In this document: positions 29,501 through 39,036 of the stretch, one piece after another
How positions within the stretch are numbered: position 1 is the stretch's first letter
Layout of the letters: every line of letters starts with the position of its first letter
Assembly: GCA_903960515.1 (NCBI GenBank)
Contig: CAJCBL010000114.1
Coordinates: forward strand, 1-53,102
Direction of reading: 5' to 3'
Length of the DNA stretch: 53,102 nucleotides
DNA from: an uncultured Verrucomicrobiota bacterium
GTDB taxonomy: Bacteria > Verrucomicrobiota > Verrucomicrobiia > Opitutales > Opitutaceae
Notes under the pieces: model-generated
What the model saw: only the letters and a program-made list of their open reading frames with translations
Told to the model about the DNA's origin: nothing
Databases searched by the model: none
Position numbers and translations under genes: made by a program

Positions 29501-32500
29501 ATCCGTCATGGAACCTGGCCACAGCACCTGCAGCTTCGCCCATGTCCTGGCAGCTTCCCGGAGGGCTTAGCCTGAGCGCGGTGAATAGCGGGACCTTTAT
29601 AAATGCCGCCCTCGCCGGTGCGGTGATAAACAATCCGGCCCCGGAAAAGCCGGGAGCGTCCACCGATTCTGTGGCGGCTGCGGGACCGGTCGGAAGTGGC
29701 GTACCGAGGACCATGCTGGTCGACTACGACCCGTACTCAGATATCCCCGAGCCCAAGGCCGATCTGGGCCTGGATAACACCGACGACAAGCTGCCCAGTG
29801 AGGCTGCCGACGCTTCCAAAGAAGCCGAAAGCAAACTTGGCGTGGGCATTTCCGGCGGCGCTGCGGTGTGTATATTCAACACCACTGCCGAAGCCCTGGT
29901 ACGCGGCAATCTCAACCTCAATGCCTCCGGTGCCGATATTTCCCTTGCAGCCAAGAACGACGATCTGCTGATCACCGTTGGTGGCGGGATGACGATTGCC
30001 ACCAAGGAAACCGTGGCCGGAATCGCCGGCTCGTTTGTCTATGCACAGAGCAGTCAGAATGCAAAAGCATCACTGGAGGTATTGGGGCAGACGCATGCCG
30101 ACAACCTCTCGGTTAACGCCGAGCGCAGCGGACTCGTGGTATCGGTCGCCGCCAGTTTGGATGTGGCCGCAGGCACTCAGACTGTAGGCGCCGCCGCCTC
30201 CGGCGCCTATAATGACGACAGCGGAACCACTCAGGCTTCTATCAAAAACGGTACGCTCGCTATAACGAGTGCCGTGGACGTGACCGCAGTCGACAACGCC
30301 ACCATCGCCTCAGCCACCGGTGCCCTCACCGCCGGCGAGAATACAGTAGGCGTGGGAGGTGCCTTCTCGTGGAACCAGACGAACAATCAAACGCTCGCCT
30401 TGATCGAGCAGGTCACCCAGCTCACCTCGGGTTCACTGAACCTTCTGGCGAATAATAATAGCGTGCTATATGCACCATCGGCCGCCGGAGCGGTGGCCAT
30501 GAACGACTCCGGAGTCGGCCTTGCTGGCGCCTTTTCGGTGAATCTGGTCAACGATGAGGCCCACGCGCGTATCATCAGCGACTCAGGCTCTTCGATCATC
30601 AATACAGGCAGCCTTGCTATTCAGGCTATCGATGGGGCCGACGGCACCAATAGCACGGGCAATCCATGGACCCAGACTGCTGACGTCACCGCCGCGACCA
30701 ACGCCGCCTACAGCCAGGTGAGCAAGGATTCCGCTGGCGTGAGCGATGGGCAGGGCAATACCCAGGTTACCTATACGACCAATCCGGACCGCAAAGCGGG
30801 GGCCGCCGCGACCACTCAGGAGTACTCCTTTGCCAACGTGGCACCCACGGCGAATGACAAGATCGTGGCGGTGAACCTTGGCTTCGGCATCGGCAGCGAT
30901 GCCGGCTTCAGCCTTGCGGGTGCGTATAACCAGGTCACGGGTTCCACCACGGCGGAGCTCACCAATAATGTGCAGCTCAATGTTACCGGCGGACTGGCCG
31001 GCATCGAGGCCACCAGCTTTGGCAATATCATCGCCATCGGAGCCTCCGCAAGCGCAGCAGGCAAGGCGGCTGGAGCGGCCAGCGTGGGTGTCAACTTGGT
31101 GAGCACCTCCACCGAGGTCGCGCTTACCAATGGCGTTGTGGTCAATTTGGCTGGAGCCCATTCCAATCAGTTGATCGTCTCATCGGAAAATAGCACCAAC
31201 CTGCTCGCAATCGATGTAGCCGGAGCAGGATCAGGCAAAGGGGCTGGCATCGCCACTTTTGCCTATAATCAATTCGAAGGGGACAGCCTTATCACGCTTA
31301 CGAACGCGAGGATCGCGTCGTCGGTCGGTGTTGCCGATCAACCCTTGAATGTCTCGTCTTCAGCAGTCAATTCCGGCGCTATCACTGCGGTTGTGGCAGG
31401 TGGTTCAGGTTCCGGATCGGGGGCTGCAGCTGCGAGTGCAAGCGTAAATCGCATCGCGGCGGACACGCTTATATCGCTGACAAATACAAACCTCCCGGCC
31501 AACAATCTGTCGCAGGACACGAAAGCCGGGGTAAAGACAAACCTCTTCAGCACCGAATCCTCCCGCGACATTCTCTCGGTGGCTGTGGCAGGCAGCATCT
31601 CCGGCACCGGCTCTGCTGCGGCAGCGGTGAGCTATAATCAGCTCGGCGGACAGAATGGTGTTGTCCTCAACACTGTCGATCTCGATCTCAATTTTAGGGG
31701 CAATGATGCTCTCCACAGCACCGTCTCGGTCACTGATAACAATTCAGGCCAGGCGATCGTAGTCGGCGGGTCCGGTGGCGGCGATGGCGCCGGGGCCGCA
31801 TCGGTGGCGATCAACACTGTGGGCAATATTGCGATGTCTCCCGACACCTCCGCCTGCGAGCAGCAACTGGGTGATTCACTCGGTGCGGGGATCACGGCTT
31901 CGTTCAACGATCATATTGTAGGAGTCCAAGCCACTCAACTCACGAGCCCAGCCTCGCTTGCGGTAAACGTCGTGGGCACCAATGACTGGGTAAGCGTTGC
32001 CGTGGGCGGAGCCGGGGCAGGGGATATCGCCGGAGGTCTGGCGGGTTCCTATAATAATATCGGAGGCACTCAGGAGGTTGCATTCACCAATAGTGCTCTC
32101 AATAACGCCAACCGCTTCAGCGTTGGCAACAGCAGCGCGGGGGATGTCATCGCCGTGGGTGCGGGAATCAGTGGCTCAGGTTCCGTGGCCATCGGCGCCT
32201 CTGTCCTGATCAATAACTTTTACACGATCACCAAGGATACCTTCAACAATACCCAGATCGATGTAGTGCAAGACACTCCGATCGAGGCATCCAACTCCTG
32301 TCAGGTTGTGAGTGTATCGGTTGGCGGCGCGGTCTCGGGTTCGGTGTCTGTGGGCGTTACCGGCATGGCCAATAAGTTGACCAACCAGGTCGGGGTCGAT
32401 CTGACAAACGGATCGTCTATCACTTCCAATGGCTCGGTCCTTCTTTCGGCCGAACAAACCAATGCCATCACTGCGGTGGCGGTCGGGGGCAGCGGCGCGG

Positions 32501-35500
32501 GGGCGGTGGCTGTCGCCGGTGCTGTGGGCGTAAATCTTTCAAACTCGACAACCGAGATCACGGTCGACAATTCCTCCATCGTTGCGCAGGGGAATGTAGC
32601 GCTCAATTCCTCGATCTCCGAGGATATATTGAGCATCGCCGTGGGGGCCAGCGGCGCGGGGTCCGTTTCCGTGGGCGGCACGGTGACCTCCAATGTGCTC
32701 GGGCTCACCAACTCGATCACTGTCTCGAACAATTCGGATCTTCAGGCCGGGGGCTCGAACGCCTCCTATGCCACTGCCGATGGCCGCAACGGGGTGCTCT
32801 TGCAGGCAACCACGGACGAGACGCTTGAGGTCATTACCATCAATGCGGGGGCCTCGGGCTCGGTCGCTATCCAGGGGGCGGTGGGCGTCAATCAGATTTC
32901 CTCGGATACCGATATCGTCGTCACCTCGTCCACCCTCGGCACGAATCGCCCTGGTGGCGATGTGGTCTTGCGAGCGCTGGATATAAGTTCGGCCGATATC
33001 TATGCGGTGTCCGCTGCTGCGGCCCTCGACGCCGGTGCGGGCGCGGGGGTTGGGGTGAACACTTTTGCCCAAACCGTGGCGGCCACTCTTACCAACGCCA
33101 ATATCAACTCGCGCCACGACTTGCTTATTGACGCACAGCGTCAACAGACGGCAAATTCCACGATTGTGGGTGCCGGTGCCGGTATCGCCGGCGTTGGCGG
33201 GTCTGTAGGCTACGGCTATTTTGGTGGCTCCAGCCTGGTCGATATTACCGGCGGCCAGCTCAATTCGCAGGCGGACATGGCGATCACTGGCGAGGCCGTG
33301 ATCACTATCAATGGGACCGTGGGCGGTGGGGCCGGCGGGGTAGCAGGCCTGGCCGCCGGCGTTCAGGTGGTCTCGGTCGTTGGCGACACCGAGGTGAAGG
33401 TCACGGGCAATGCCCGTCTCTCCGCCCAACAGAATCTTACCCTCGCCGCGAGCAGCGTAGTGAAAGAGACGGCGCTGGTCATCAGTGCCGGTGCCGGCTA
33501 TATAGGCGCCTCAGGCGCGATCAATATCATCGGCCTCACCGATTCTGTTACGGTGCTTTCGGATACCAACGCCCAATTGACCACGGGCGGTAATCTCGCC
33601 CTTTCGGCGACCGGCGCCTTGACTGTGAACGATACGGTGGGTGGCGGGGCGGCTGGGGTTGGGGCCATCGGCGCTTCCCTTGACTTGATCACTGTCCAGA
33701 CCAGCACCCAGGTTGATCAATATGGCCAGAGCGAGAGCAATCAGGCCGCGAGCTACACCAGTACAAATACCCGAAATATAGATTCCACGGTGGTTTCAGG
33801 GAACGTGGGTGCCGTTACCATTGGCGGGGCTGTTATTGTGGCTTCCTTTGGCCCCAACCAGTCCCCAACCGCCGCACCATCTATTGCCAATTATGACAAG
33901 TCCGCCAGTCTGCTCACCTCGCAGACAGCCAATGTAAACCAGGTCTTGGGGAACCTGCAAACTCAGCAACTCGCCAAGCTGTCTGCCGACGGGGAGCTCA
34001 CGGCGGCCGAGGCCGCGCAGGTTTCCGCCCACCTGAATACCAACTGGGCTACCAATGAAAGCGCCGCCCAGAGTTCCTCCGTTTCGCTTCTGGGCAACAT
34101 AAGTGCCCAGTCAGCGGTCACGGTGAACGCCTCCACCGTTACGGCCTATACGCTCTTGCCGGTGATGGCCGGTGCCGGTGGCGCAAGCGTGGGGGCCTCG
34201 GTGGCCTACGCCACCGATTCCGATTCCACAGCGGTTTCCCTTGGCGGGCATATCAACGCCTCGGGGATCATAGTAAATGCCTTGGACGATGCCAATGAAG
34301 CTTTCGTGCTTGGCGCCGGTACGGCCGGCGGGGTGAGCGTGTCGGCGGCTTATGGTCAGATCACCGATGATGCTACAGTCACCGTCACGGTCGATAAAGC
34401 GGCCAAGCTCAACGCCCAGGACGGGCAGCTCAGTCTCACAGCCAATTCCAATCAGGCGATATCCGACCAGGCGGTTCTTGCGGTGATCGGCGCTATAGGA
34501 GGGGAGGGCACAGGCATTGAAATCGACAGCAACCGGGTCGCCGAGGTCAATATCATGGACACGGCCAAGCTCAATGCCAACGGCCTTTCGGTGCTCGCGA
34601 GCACGAACTATTTCCAGAACGACCCGAGCTGCCTAACCAACGCGAATGTGCTGCTCCCAGGTATATCGCTGGGCGGCGCCACAGTCTCGCTAAGCAATGC
34701 AAAGCTATCGAATCAGGCCGTGGTCACCGTGGGGCAGTCGGTCTCGCTCTTCGGGAACCAGGCGCTGACGCTCCAGGCGCTCAATACTTTCCAGGCTTAT
34801 GATTCACTCAGCCTCATTGGCGGCGGACTGATCACGGCGGTCGACGCTGCCAACACTCTCACTCTGGCACTTTTGCAGCAGGTGACTGTTGGCAACTCCA
34901 GTATCCTGCAGTCGAATGGGGATATTGCACTCGCCGCCAATGCGCTCGGCACCGCCTATACCAAGGCGGTGGGCAATTGCGGCTCTCTGGGCGGTGCCGC
35001 CGTCTCGGCGGCCACCATTGAAGGCAGCATTAGCAATGTGGTGACGATTGCCCAAGGGGCCGCGCTTACTGCGCAGGGCGATATCAATGTGGTCGCCGGT
35101 TGCGACCAAAATCAAGTGGACGATGCGGTGTCGCTCTCCACCGAGTCCAGAAGTTTCGCCTATGGAGTCGCGGTGGTTCCTGCCACAACCGCTAGCACCA
35201 CCATTTCACAGGAAAATACCATCGTGGTGAGCGCGGGGGCGAGCCTTCAGTCGGTGGGCGATATTAGCCTGCTGGCAGGGCTGCTCGGCCCCTCGATGTC
35301 TGCCTATTATTCCGCCAAATGGAATGGAATCGGCAGCAATCAACAGGCCACGACCCTCGACGACAACGGCGGCAGGGAGGGCGTTACTCTCTCTTCATCG
35401 CTCGTCGTCAATGGGCAGGTGGCCAGTGGTATTCAGGACCAGCGACTGCTCCACATCGACTCGACGGGGGCGGTCACTTACACCGATGGCAGCGCCAATG

Positions 35501-38500
35501 CAGTGTCCCAGCCCTGGGCTGCGCCACAATATACCTATCAAGCCAATGTGTCGATGGCTCTGGTCATGGATGCCCGCATCGCCCAACTGCAGGCCGATAT
35601 CCAGACCTATGCAGGGCAGGCGGCAGTGGTCGCCAGTTACCAGGCCGACCTCAACGCGGCCAATGCACTGAAGGCTCAGTACGCTGGCACCACAACAAAT
35701 CTCTATACGCTATCGCCTCTCACACTGGGGCTGCATGACGTGCACCTCGGAGCTGCCAGCCTCGCGGGTACAGGCAGCATCAGCGCCTCGGGTGGCGCCA
35801 AGGTGAGCGTCCTCAACGAGTCCACCGCCCAGCTTTGCATCGGCAACGGTGCTGTGGGCGCCCCCGGTATCCTCATCGACGACTCCAAGGGTTTTGTCTA
35901 TTTCAACTCGATTCCGGTCACCAGCCTCAAGGGGTTTACCGGCACCCTGGCGAGTGTGAAAGCGGGGGGCGCTCCTTCGGTGGTTCTCACCAACAACAAC
36001 TCCACCCGGCCCCTGCTTCAGGTGTCAGGCGATATCACCAACGCCTATGGACCCATCTCCCTGACCTCTACGGGAACGGTGTACGTTCAGGGCTCCAATC
36101 TGCGCGGCCAATCGGTGGTCATCTCTGCCGGAGGCGACTTTATCCAAAGCTACAAGTCGGGCTTCGATAATATCGGCGGTGAACCGGTTACCGGCGGGAT
36201 CGGAGGCTCAGTCATCAGCGCCGGGAGTATCTTTATTGCAGCCGAAAAGCTCAATATAAATGGCACCCTGCGCAGCGGCACCGACAACGTGGCGGTGGCC
36301 ATCACCAGTGCCGATGCGGCCGCAGCGAGCAAGCTGTCGGGCAATTCCGATCAGGAGATCCGGCAGATCACAGCGGATGGAAATTATGTAGCGGACCTCA
36401 AATTCAATCCGGCGCTGAATTCCTTCAGCATTACCAATATCTTGCTCGGGGGCGGCTATGTGGAGCTCTTTGGCGATATCTTCAGCACGGGCTCGGGAAA
36501 TATCCAGGTCTTCGATGGCTCCGGTACCATCAGTATTACCAATCCCAACAACTACGACCTTCGCCTGTCGGGTTTGGACACCGGAAATGTAAAGGGCATC
36601 GTTCGTATCACCGACACCTCGAAGCCGCAGGGGGCCCAGTATGTGACCACCGAGTTCACTCGCACCAACGGCGTGGTCACCCAGACCAGTTATGTGATGA
36701 ACGGGGCTGCCCGTAGCGTGCTTGGCACCTCGAATGTTTCCCTGTACCAACCGACCCAGAACCGGCAGTTGCACTGGGTAAACGCAACGGTCAATCAAGT
36801 CACCACACTTACCCAACAGGCATCGAAGGGCGGCGAGACTTGGGGCCCGTCGGTTGTGCCCCCCGCCAAGGAGATCTCCTATCAACAGCTCGCCAATGGC
36901 GGCTATTGGCTCGATGAGAACGCCTCGGCGAACTCCACTTATGCAGTGCTGGGGCCACAATCCAACGTGGTCAATGGGCCGGTTCAGTCCCAGAAGGTGA
37001 ACGGAAAGACCCAGCAACAATGGAATACCACCTACCTTCAGACCACCTATCAGCATACCACTCAGAAAGCGGATATGCCGATCACGATTTCATTCTTCGG
37101 CAATTCGAGTGGTGCGGTAGCCGTTACCGCCAACGCGAACATACTTCTCGGGGGCGATATCAATGCCCATGGTGGCTCGGTCGTGTTGAATGGTCAGACC
37201 ATAGTGCAGCCAGGCCAGGGTTCGATCACCGCCGGCACTGTAAATCTCACCGGCCGGTCTGTGGGGCAACATTCCAACCCGATCCTGGTCAACGCCAGCC
37301 AGGGGATTTCGTCCAGTGCAGTTAACGGTGTCTATTTGAACTCCTCCATAGGGGATATGCCGATCAATACGATCGCCAGCCAAGGCACGGTGGAACTCAC
37401 ATCCGCCGGATCGATCATCGGAGTAGGTGGGCATAGCGCCGCCTACACCACGTCCCTCCCCGCGACGCCTGGTTCCTCGCAGCTCCTATCCGTGCAGTTC
37501 GCCCAGACTCCCAATATCTCAGGCCAGGTGATTACGTTGGCGGCGAACGGCTCGATAACGGGTGACGCAAACGGGGCGCTCTGCCTGCAGAATTTAGGCA
37601 GCGCTTCAGGCGGCACTATCTTGCTTACCGCCTCAGCCGGGACAGGGGATATCAACCTGTCGGTGCCCCTGGGCAAGAATGTAGGCACCACCGCTGGGGC
37701 CATCACCCCGCTTACGCTTTCCGTCAACACGATTACCGCGGCGAACGGGGATGTCACCGTCTTCGCGCCTGGAGCCAACCTCATAGATGGCAATAATGAC
37801 ATCACGGTGGATCCGCTTTCCCAAGATGAACTCACCGCCATGTGGGGTGGGGCGGGCCTCACCCAGGTAACTCCGCAGGTTCAAGCTGACCGCCAGCAGG
37901 CCTTGGTTAATTGCCTCACGCGCGAGTATTTTCAGACGTGGGCCTTGGTGAACAACAACCGCGCTGGCTATAACCCGAACTATACGTTCACCTTCTCCGC
38001 CGCGCTGGTGACAACCCTCACCAATATGGGATTCACCCAGGCGGCCATCGCAGCCGAGCAGACGCGCAAGACGAGTCTGTATAATTCGCTTCTGAATCCG
38101 CAGGCACCGGCCTACAATCCGAACTACGTCTACGTCCTCACCGCGGCCCAGATCAAGGCGATCGCCACCCCCAACTGGAATACGAGTGGGCTGATAAATA
38201 GTGCACCCATGAGTCTTGCCTCGGCGCTTGGTATCGCCGCCGGCCACGGAGTAGGCGTGCAGGAAGGCGCGAACATTACGGGCAGTGTGGTTTCGATCAC
38301 CGGAGCGAGCATCGGTTCCACCTTGGGACAGATCAGCCTCCCTGCCTCTATGCAGTGGTCTGCCATGAGCGCTGACCAGCAGATGAAGGTGCGTATGGCC
38401 TCCTCGGGTGATATCACCAGCAATGGAGCGGGTGGCGTTTACATCACCTATGGAAATGATTTTAACGTTCTTGCCTCCGACTACCTCACGCTCACCGCTA

Positions 38501-39036
38501 CAGGGCCGGTGCGGCTTGCCAGCGTGGAATCGCTGCTGTGCAGCAATGTGAGTCTGCTGGGGGGCGCGATCATTACCAGTCACAAGGATTTGGATCTAGC
38601 TAGTGGGGAAATTGATGGCGATATATCCCTCTATGCGTGGAATACGCTCTCGATCTATAAGGGGATTAGCATTCCCTTTGGAAACGGCTGGGTGAATGCT
38701 GCGGGAGTCGACGGGTTTACAATCTACACCACCCCTGAGGGAAATTCGCCCATGTCACGCCTACTCTTTGGTAAGTTGGCAACCGGAGCGAAAGCAGCGC
38801 CCCCGCATGCTGGGACTCTAAGCGCTGGCCTTAACAGCAAGGTTGCTGAATTGATCGAAAAGCTCGGGCACGGCATGAGTATGTCGCAGTTGCGTTATAT
38901 GATCACCAACCTGGAAGCCCTAGCGGGGCTGGATTTCCGTATGAAAGCCAAGGCGACGGAGAAGGAGGCGATCCCGAGCCTGTTGGAGAACACAGTTGAC
39001 GAGCCGTTGATAATCGGGCGTCGCTATAGTTTCTAG
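26455..39036 (+). CDS. Giant two-partner-secretion exoprotein (filamentous adhesin, LktA-like), TpsA2
   Basis: The 4193-residue product is a clear paralogue of TpsA1, colinear along essentially its whole length. The order is the same: a long signal region ending in AGAGAALAMAGGAVAA, a TPS domain with NPNGMIIGATGVFNVG from residue 157, a glycine-rich 60-residue repeat array (about 1470-2625, cores such as VGGAGAGDIAGG), then the C-terminal helical module (MSQLRYMITNLEALAGLDF) and the last residues RRYSF. The frame is intact over 12.6 kb, which argues for function. The two proteins differ by scattered substitutions and by indels; for example, the stretch around nt 29640-29720 replaces a different stretch in TpsA1. 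It is probably a second substrate of the TpsB upstream, with a different binding surface. Confidence 0.9.
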   Translation: MRQTGSAISMLIRQYRAVLRHSFLMSAVRTNPFRHRSLTRLCRSAAGAGAALAMAGGAVAAGPATTALVLDGTKTNTTIISAGGTYDVTTGTITGNNAINAFTQFDVATANTVNLHLPSGTTNLINLVNDTKASQIYGIVNSLTAAGKIGGNVYFLNPNGMIIGATGVFNVGSLTIQAPVQSVLDGFFGASQADNVTAVLEGKVPIGKTGVITVNGKINAMNLVSLQANTVTLGGASIFAGEVARAEFAKIANVASLVPGTAFAVTDGAISIVAINSGSGTAAVSIDASTLHADKAISVQASSTSTNIYAGNETATIAVTGHSQLISGGALSLSATSAVSATVEGSTAADLSPDEQAASDDANSDVWSILGSPLGSPIVEVNLQSTNASVSVEAGSVLQAVGDLAVASSASFDISFKLQNLVAGVAWGDGSATSAISIDGNLQGGSIEVTSSTTGTVDVSTANIKNGLITSADMSFDVMAGVALTNYQNSINIGPNAVLTALTPIADDPTTGAVANLTIKAVTDADESLDVSAAGEKEVAGIAVGVALRTANTSVNIAGTLSGDTVEVGSEFTGSDEIGVDSAQGAQFYDPIINPILHQNTDKIGTAASFTENAGDSATKEIGEHSNDTPNAFSEAMASLKEKAAACGAIAYHQSDTSTTVSVSGHITAGRELAVTAAATETGLRRNVSADVGEDKSVGLGVAVVIDNRDNIVDVVIESAGVLTAGDAITVSADYEQPYQQTWTDNFTDLWTSGNSVSKTLLTETLPNLLSCDFGLSDGLFTSGARTAAEGESFAAAASVNVALANNQATARVADGAHLTTTAGVDSSITISSKVDAEAVNFSGDWGVPLATINPKTFDAGFWFHGTESGDAGVGASYLGIFNTNTALALVGNATISTGSLGVTATNTGLAVDIGVAGGKAGGFGFDGIVATNFYNNTTIAQISDAAVISVSGPVALSATDSFTLVAPQGGICVGNSIGLGISVGYTQFTRTTAADIGYLDGVSLASAQAVLATLDPSWNLATAPAASPMSWQLPGGLSLSAVNSGTFINAALAGAVINNPAPEKPGASTDSVAAAGPVGSGVPRTMLVDYDPYSDIPEPKADLGLDNTDDKLPSEAADASKEAESKLGVGISGGAAVCIFNTTAEALVRGNLNLNASGADISLAAKNDDLLITVGGGMTIATKETVAGIAGSFVYAQSSQNAKASLEVLGQTHADNLSVNAERSGLVVSVAASLDVAAGTQTVGAAASGAYNDDSGTTQASIKNGTLAITSAVDVTAVDNATIASATGALTAGENTVGVGGAFSWNQTNNQTLALIEQVTQLTSGSLNLLANNNSVLYAPSAAGAVAMNDSGVGLAGAFSVNLVNDEAHARIISDSGSSIINTGSLAIQAIDGADGTNSTGNPWTQTADVTAATNAAYSQVSKDSAGVSDGQGNTQVTYTTNPDRKAGAAATTQEYSFANVAPTANDKIVAVNLGFGIGSDAGFSLAGAYNQVTGSTTAELTNNVQLNVTGGLAGIEATSFGNIIAIGASASAAGKAAGAASVGVNLVSTSTEVALTNGVVVNLAGAHSNQLIVSSENSTNLLAIDVAGAGSGKGAGIATFAYNQFEGDSLITLTNARIASSVGVADQPLNVSSSAVNSGAITAVVAGGSGSGSGAAAASASVNRIAADTLISLTNTNLPANNLSQDTKAGVKTNLFSTESSRDILSVAVAGSISGTGSAAAAVSYNQLGGQNGVVLNTVDLDLNFRGNDALHSTVSVTDNNSGQAIVVGGSGGGDGAGAASVAINTVGNIAMSPDTSACEQQLGDSLGAGITASFNDHIVGVQATQLTSPASLAVNVVGTNDWVSVAVGGAGAGDIAGGLAGSYNNIGGTQEVAFTNSALNNANRFSVGNSSAGDVIAVGAGISGSGSVAIGASVLINNFYTITKDTFNNTQIDVVQDTPIEASNSCQVVSVSVGGAVSGSVSVGVTGMANKLTNQVGVDLTNGSSITSNGSVLLSAEQTNAITAVAVGGSGAGAVAVAGAVGVNLSNSTTEITVDNSSIVAQGNVALNSSISEDILSIAVGASGAGSVSVGGTVTSNVLGLTNSITVSNNSDLQAGGSNASYATADGRNGVLLQATTDETLEVITINAGASGSVAIQGAVGVNQISSDTDIVVTSSTLGTNRPGGDVVLRALDISSADIYAVSAAAALDAGAGAGVGVNTFAQTVAATLTNANINSRHDLLIDAQRQQTANSTIVGAGAGIAGVGGSVGYGYFGGSSLVDITGGQLNSQADMAITGEAVITINGTVGGGAGGVAGLAAGVQVVSVVGDTEVKVTGNARLSAQQNLTLAASSVVKETALVISAGAGYIGASGAINIIGLTDSVTVLSDTNAQLTTGGNLALSATGALTVNDTVGGGAAGVGAIGASLDLITVQTSTQVDQYGQSESNQAASYTSTNTRNIDSTVVSGNVGAVTIGGAVIVASFGPNQSPTAAPSIANYDKSASLLTSQTANVNQVLGNLQTQQLAKLSADGELTAAEAAQVSAHLNTNWATNESAAQSSSVSLLGNISAQSAVTVNASTVTAYTLLPVMAGAGGASVGASVAYATDSDSTAVSLGGHINASGIIVNALDDANEAFVLGAGTAGGVSVSAAYGQITDDATVTVTVDKAAKLNAQDGQLSLTANSNQAISDQAVLAVIGAIGGEGTGIEIDSNRVAEVNIMDTAKLNANGLSVLASTNYFQNDPSCLTNANVLLPGISLGGATVSLSNAKLSNQAVVTVGQSVSLFGNQALTLQALNTFQAYDSLSLIGGGLITAVDAANTLTLALLQQVTVGNSSILQSNGDIALAANALGTAYTKAVGNCGSLGGAAVSAATIEGSISNVVTIAQGAALTAQGDINVVAGCDQNQVDDAVSLSTESRSFAYGVAVVPATTASTTISQENTIVVSAGASLQSVGDISLLAGLLGPSMSAYYSAKWNGIGSNQQATTLDDNGGREGVTLSSSLVVNGQVASGIQDQRLLHIDSTGAVTYTDGSANAVSQPWAAPQYTYQANVSMALVMDARIAQLQADIQTYAGQAAVVASYQADLNAANALKAQYAGTTTNLYTLSPLTLGLHDVHLGAASLAGTGSISASGGAKVSVLNESTAQLCIGNGAVGAPGILIDDSKGFVYFNSIPVTSLKGFTGTLASVKAGGAPSVVLTNNNSTRPLLQVSGDITNAYGPISLTSTGTVYVQGSNLRGQSVVISAGGDFIQSYKSGFDNIGGEPVTGGIGGSVISAGSIFIAAEKLNINGTLRSGTDNVAVAITSADAAAASKLSGNSDQEIRQITADGNYVADLKFNPALNSFSITNILLGGGYVELFGDIFSTGSGNIQVFDGSGTISITNPNNYDLRLSGLDTGNVKGIVRITDTSKPQGAQYVTTEFTRTNGVVTQTSYVMNGAARSVLGTSNVSLYQPTQNRQLHWVNATVNQVTTLTQQASKGGETWGPSVVPPAKEISYQQLANGGYWLDENASANSTYAVLGPQSNVVNGPVQSQKVNGKTQQQWNTTYLQTTYQHTTQKADMPITISFFGNSSGAVAVTANANILLGGDINAHGGSVVLNGQTIVQPGQGSITAGTVNLTGRSVGQHSNPILVNASQGISSSAVNGVYLNSSIGDMPINTIASQGTVELTSAGSIIGVGGHSAAYTTSLPATPGSSQLLSVQFAQTPNISGQVITLAANGSITGDANGALCLQNLGSASGGTILLTASAGTGDINLSVPLGKNVGTTAGAITPLTLSVNTITAANGDVTVFAPGANLIDGNNDITVDPLSQDELTAMWGGAGLTQVTPQVQADRQQALVNCLTREYFQTWALVNNNRAGYNPNYTFTFSAALVTTLTNMGFTQAAIAAEQTRKTSLYNSLLNPQAPAYNPNYVYVLTAAQIKAIATPNWNTSGLINSAPMSLASALGIAAGHGVGVQEGANITGSVVSITGASIGSTLGQISLPASMQWSAMSADQQMKVRMASSGDITSNGAGGVYITYGNDFNVLASDYLTLTATGPVRLASVESLLCSNVSLLGGAIITSHKDLDLASGEIDGDISLYAWNTLSIYKGISIPFGNGWVNAAGVDGFTIYTTPEGNSPMSRLLFGKLATGAKAAPPHAGTLSAGLNSKVAELIEKLGHGMSMSQLRYMITNLEALAGLDFRMKAKATEKEAIPSLLENTVDEPLIIGRRYSF

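Noticed and set aside
11931..39036. Contact-dependent inhibition (CdiA/CdiI) system
   Set aside because: No VENN-type motif, no toxin-like C-terminal tip, and no small immunity gene after either TpsA.
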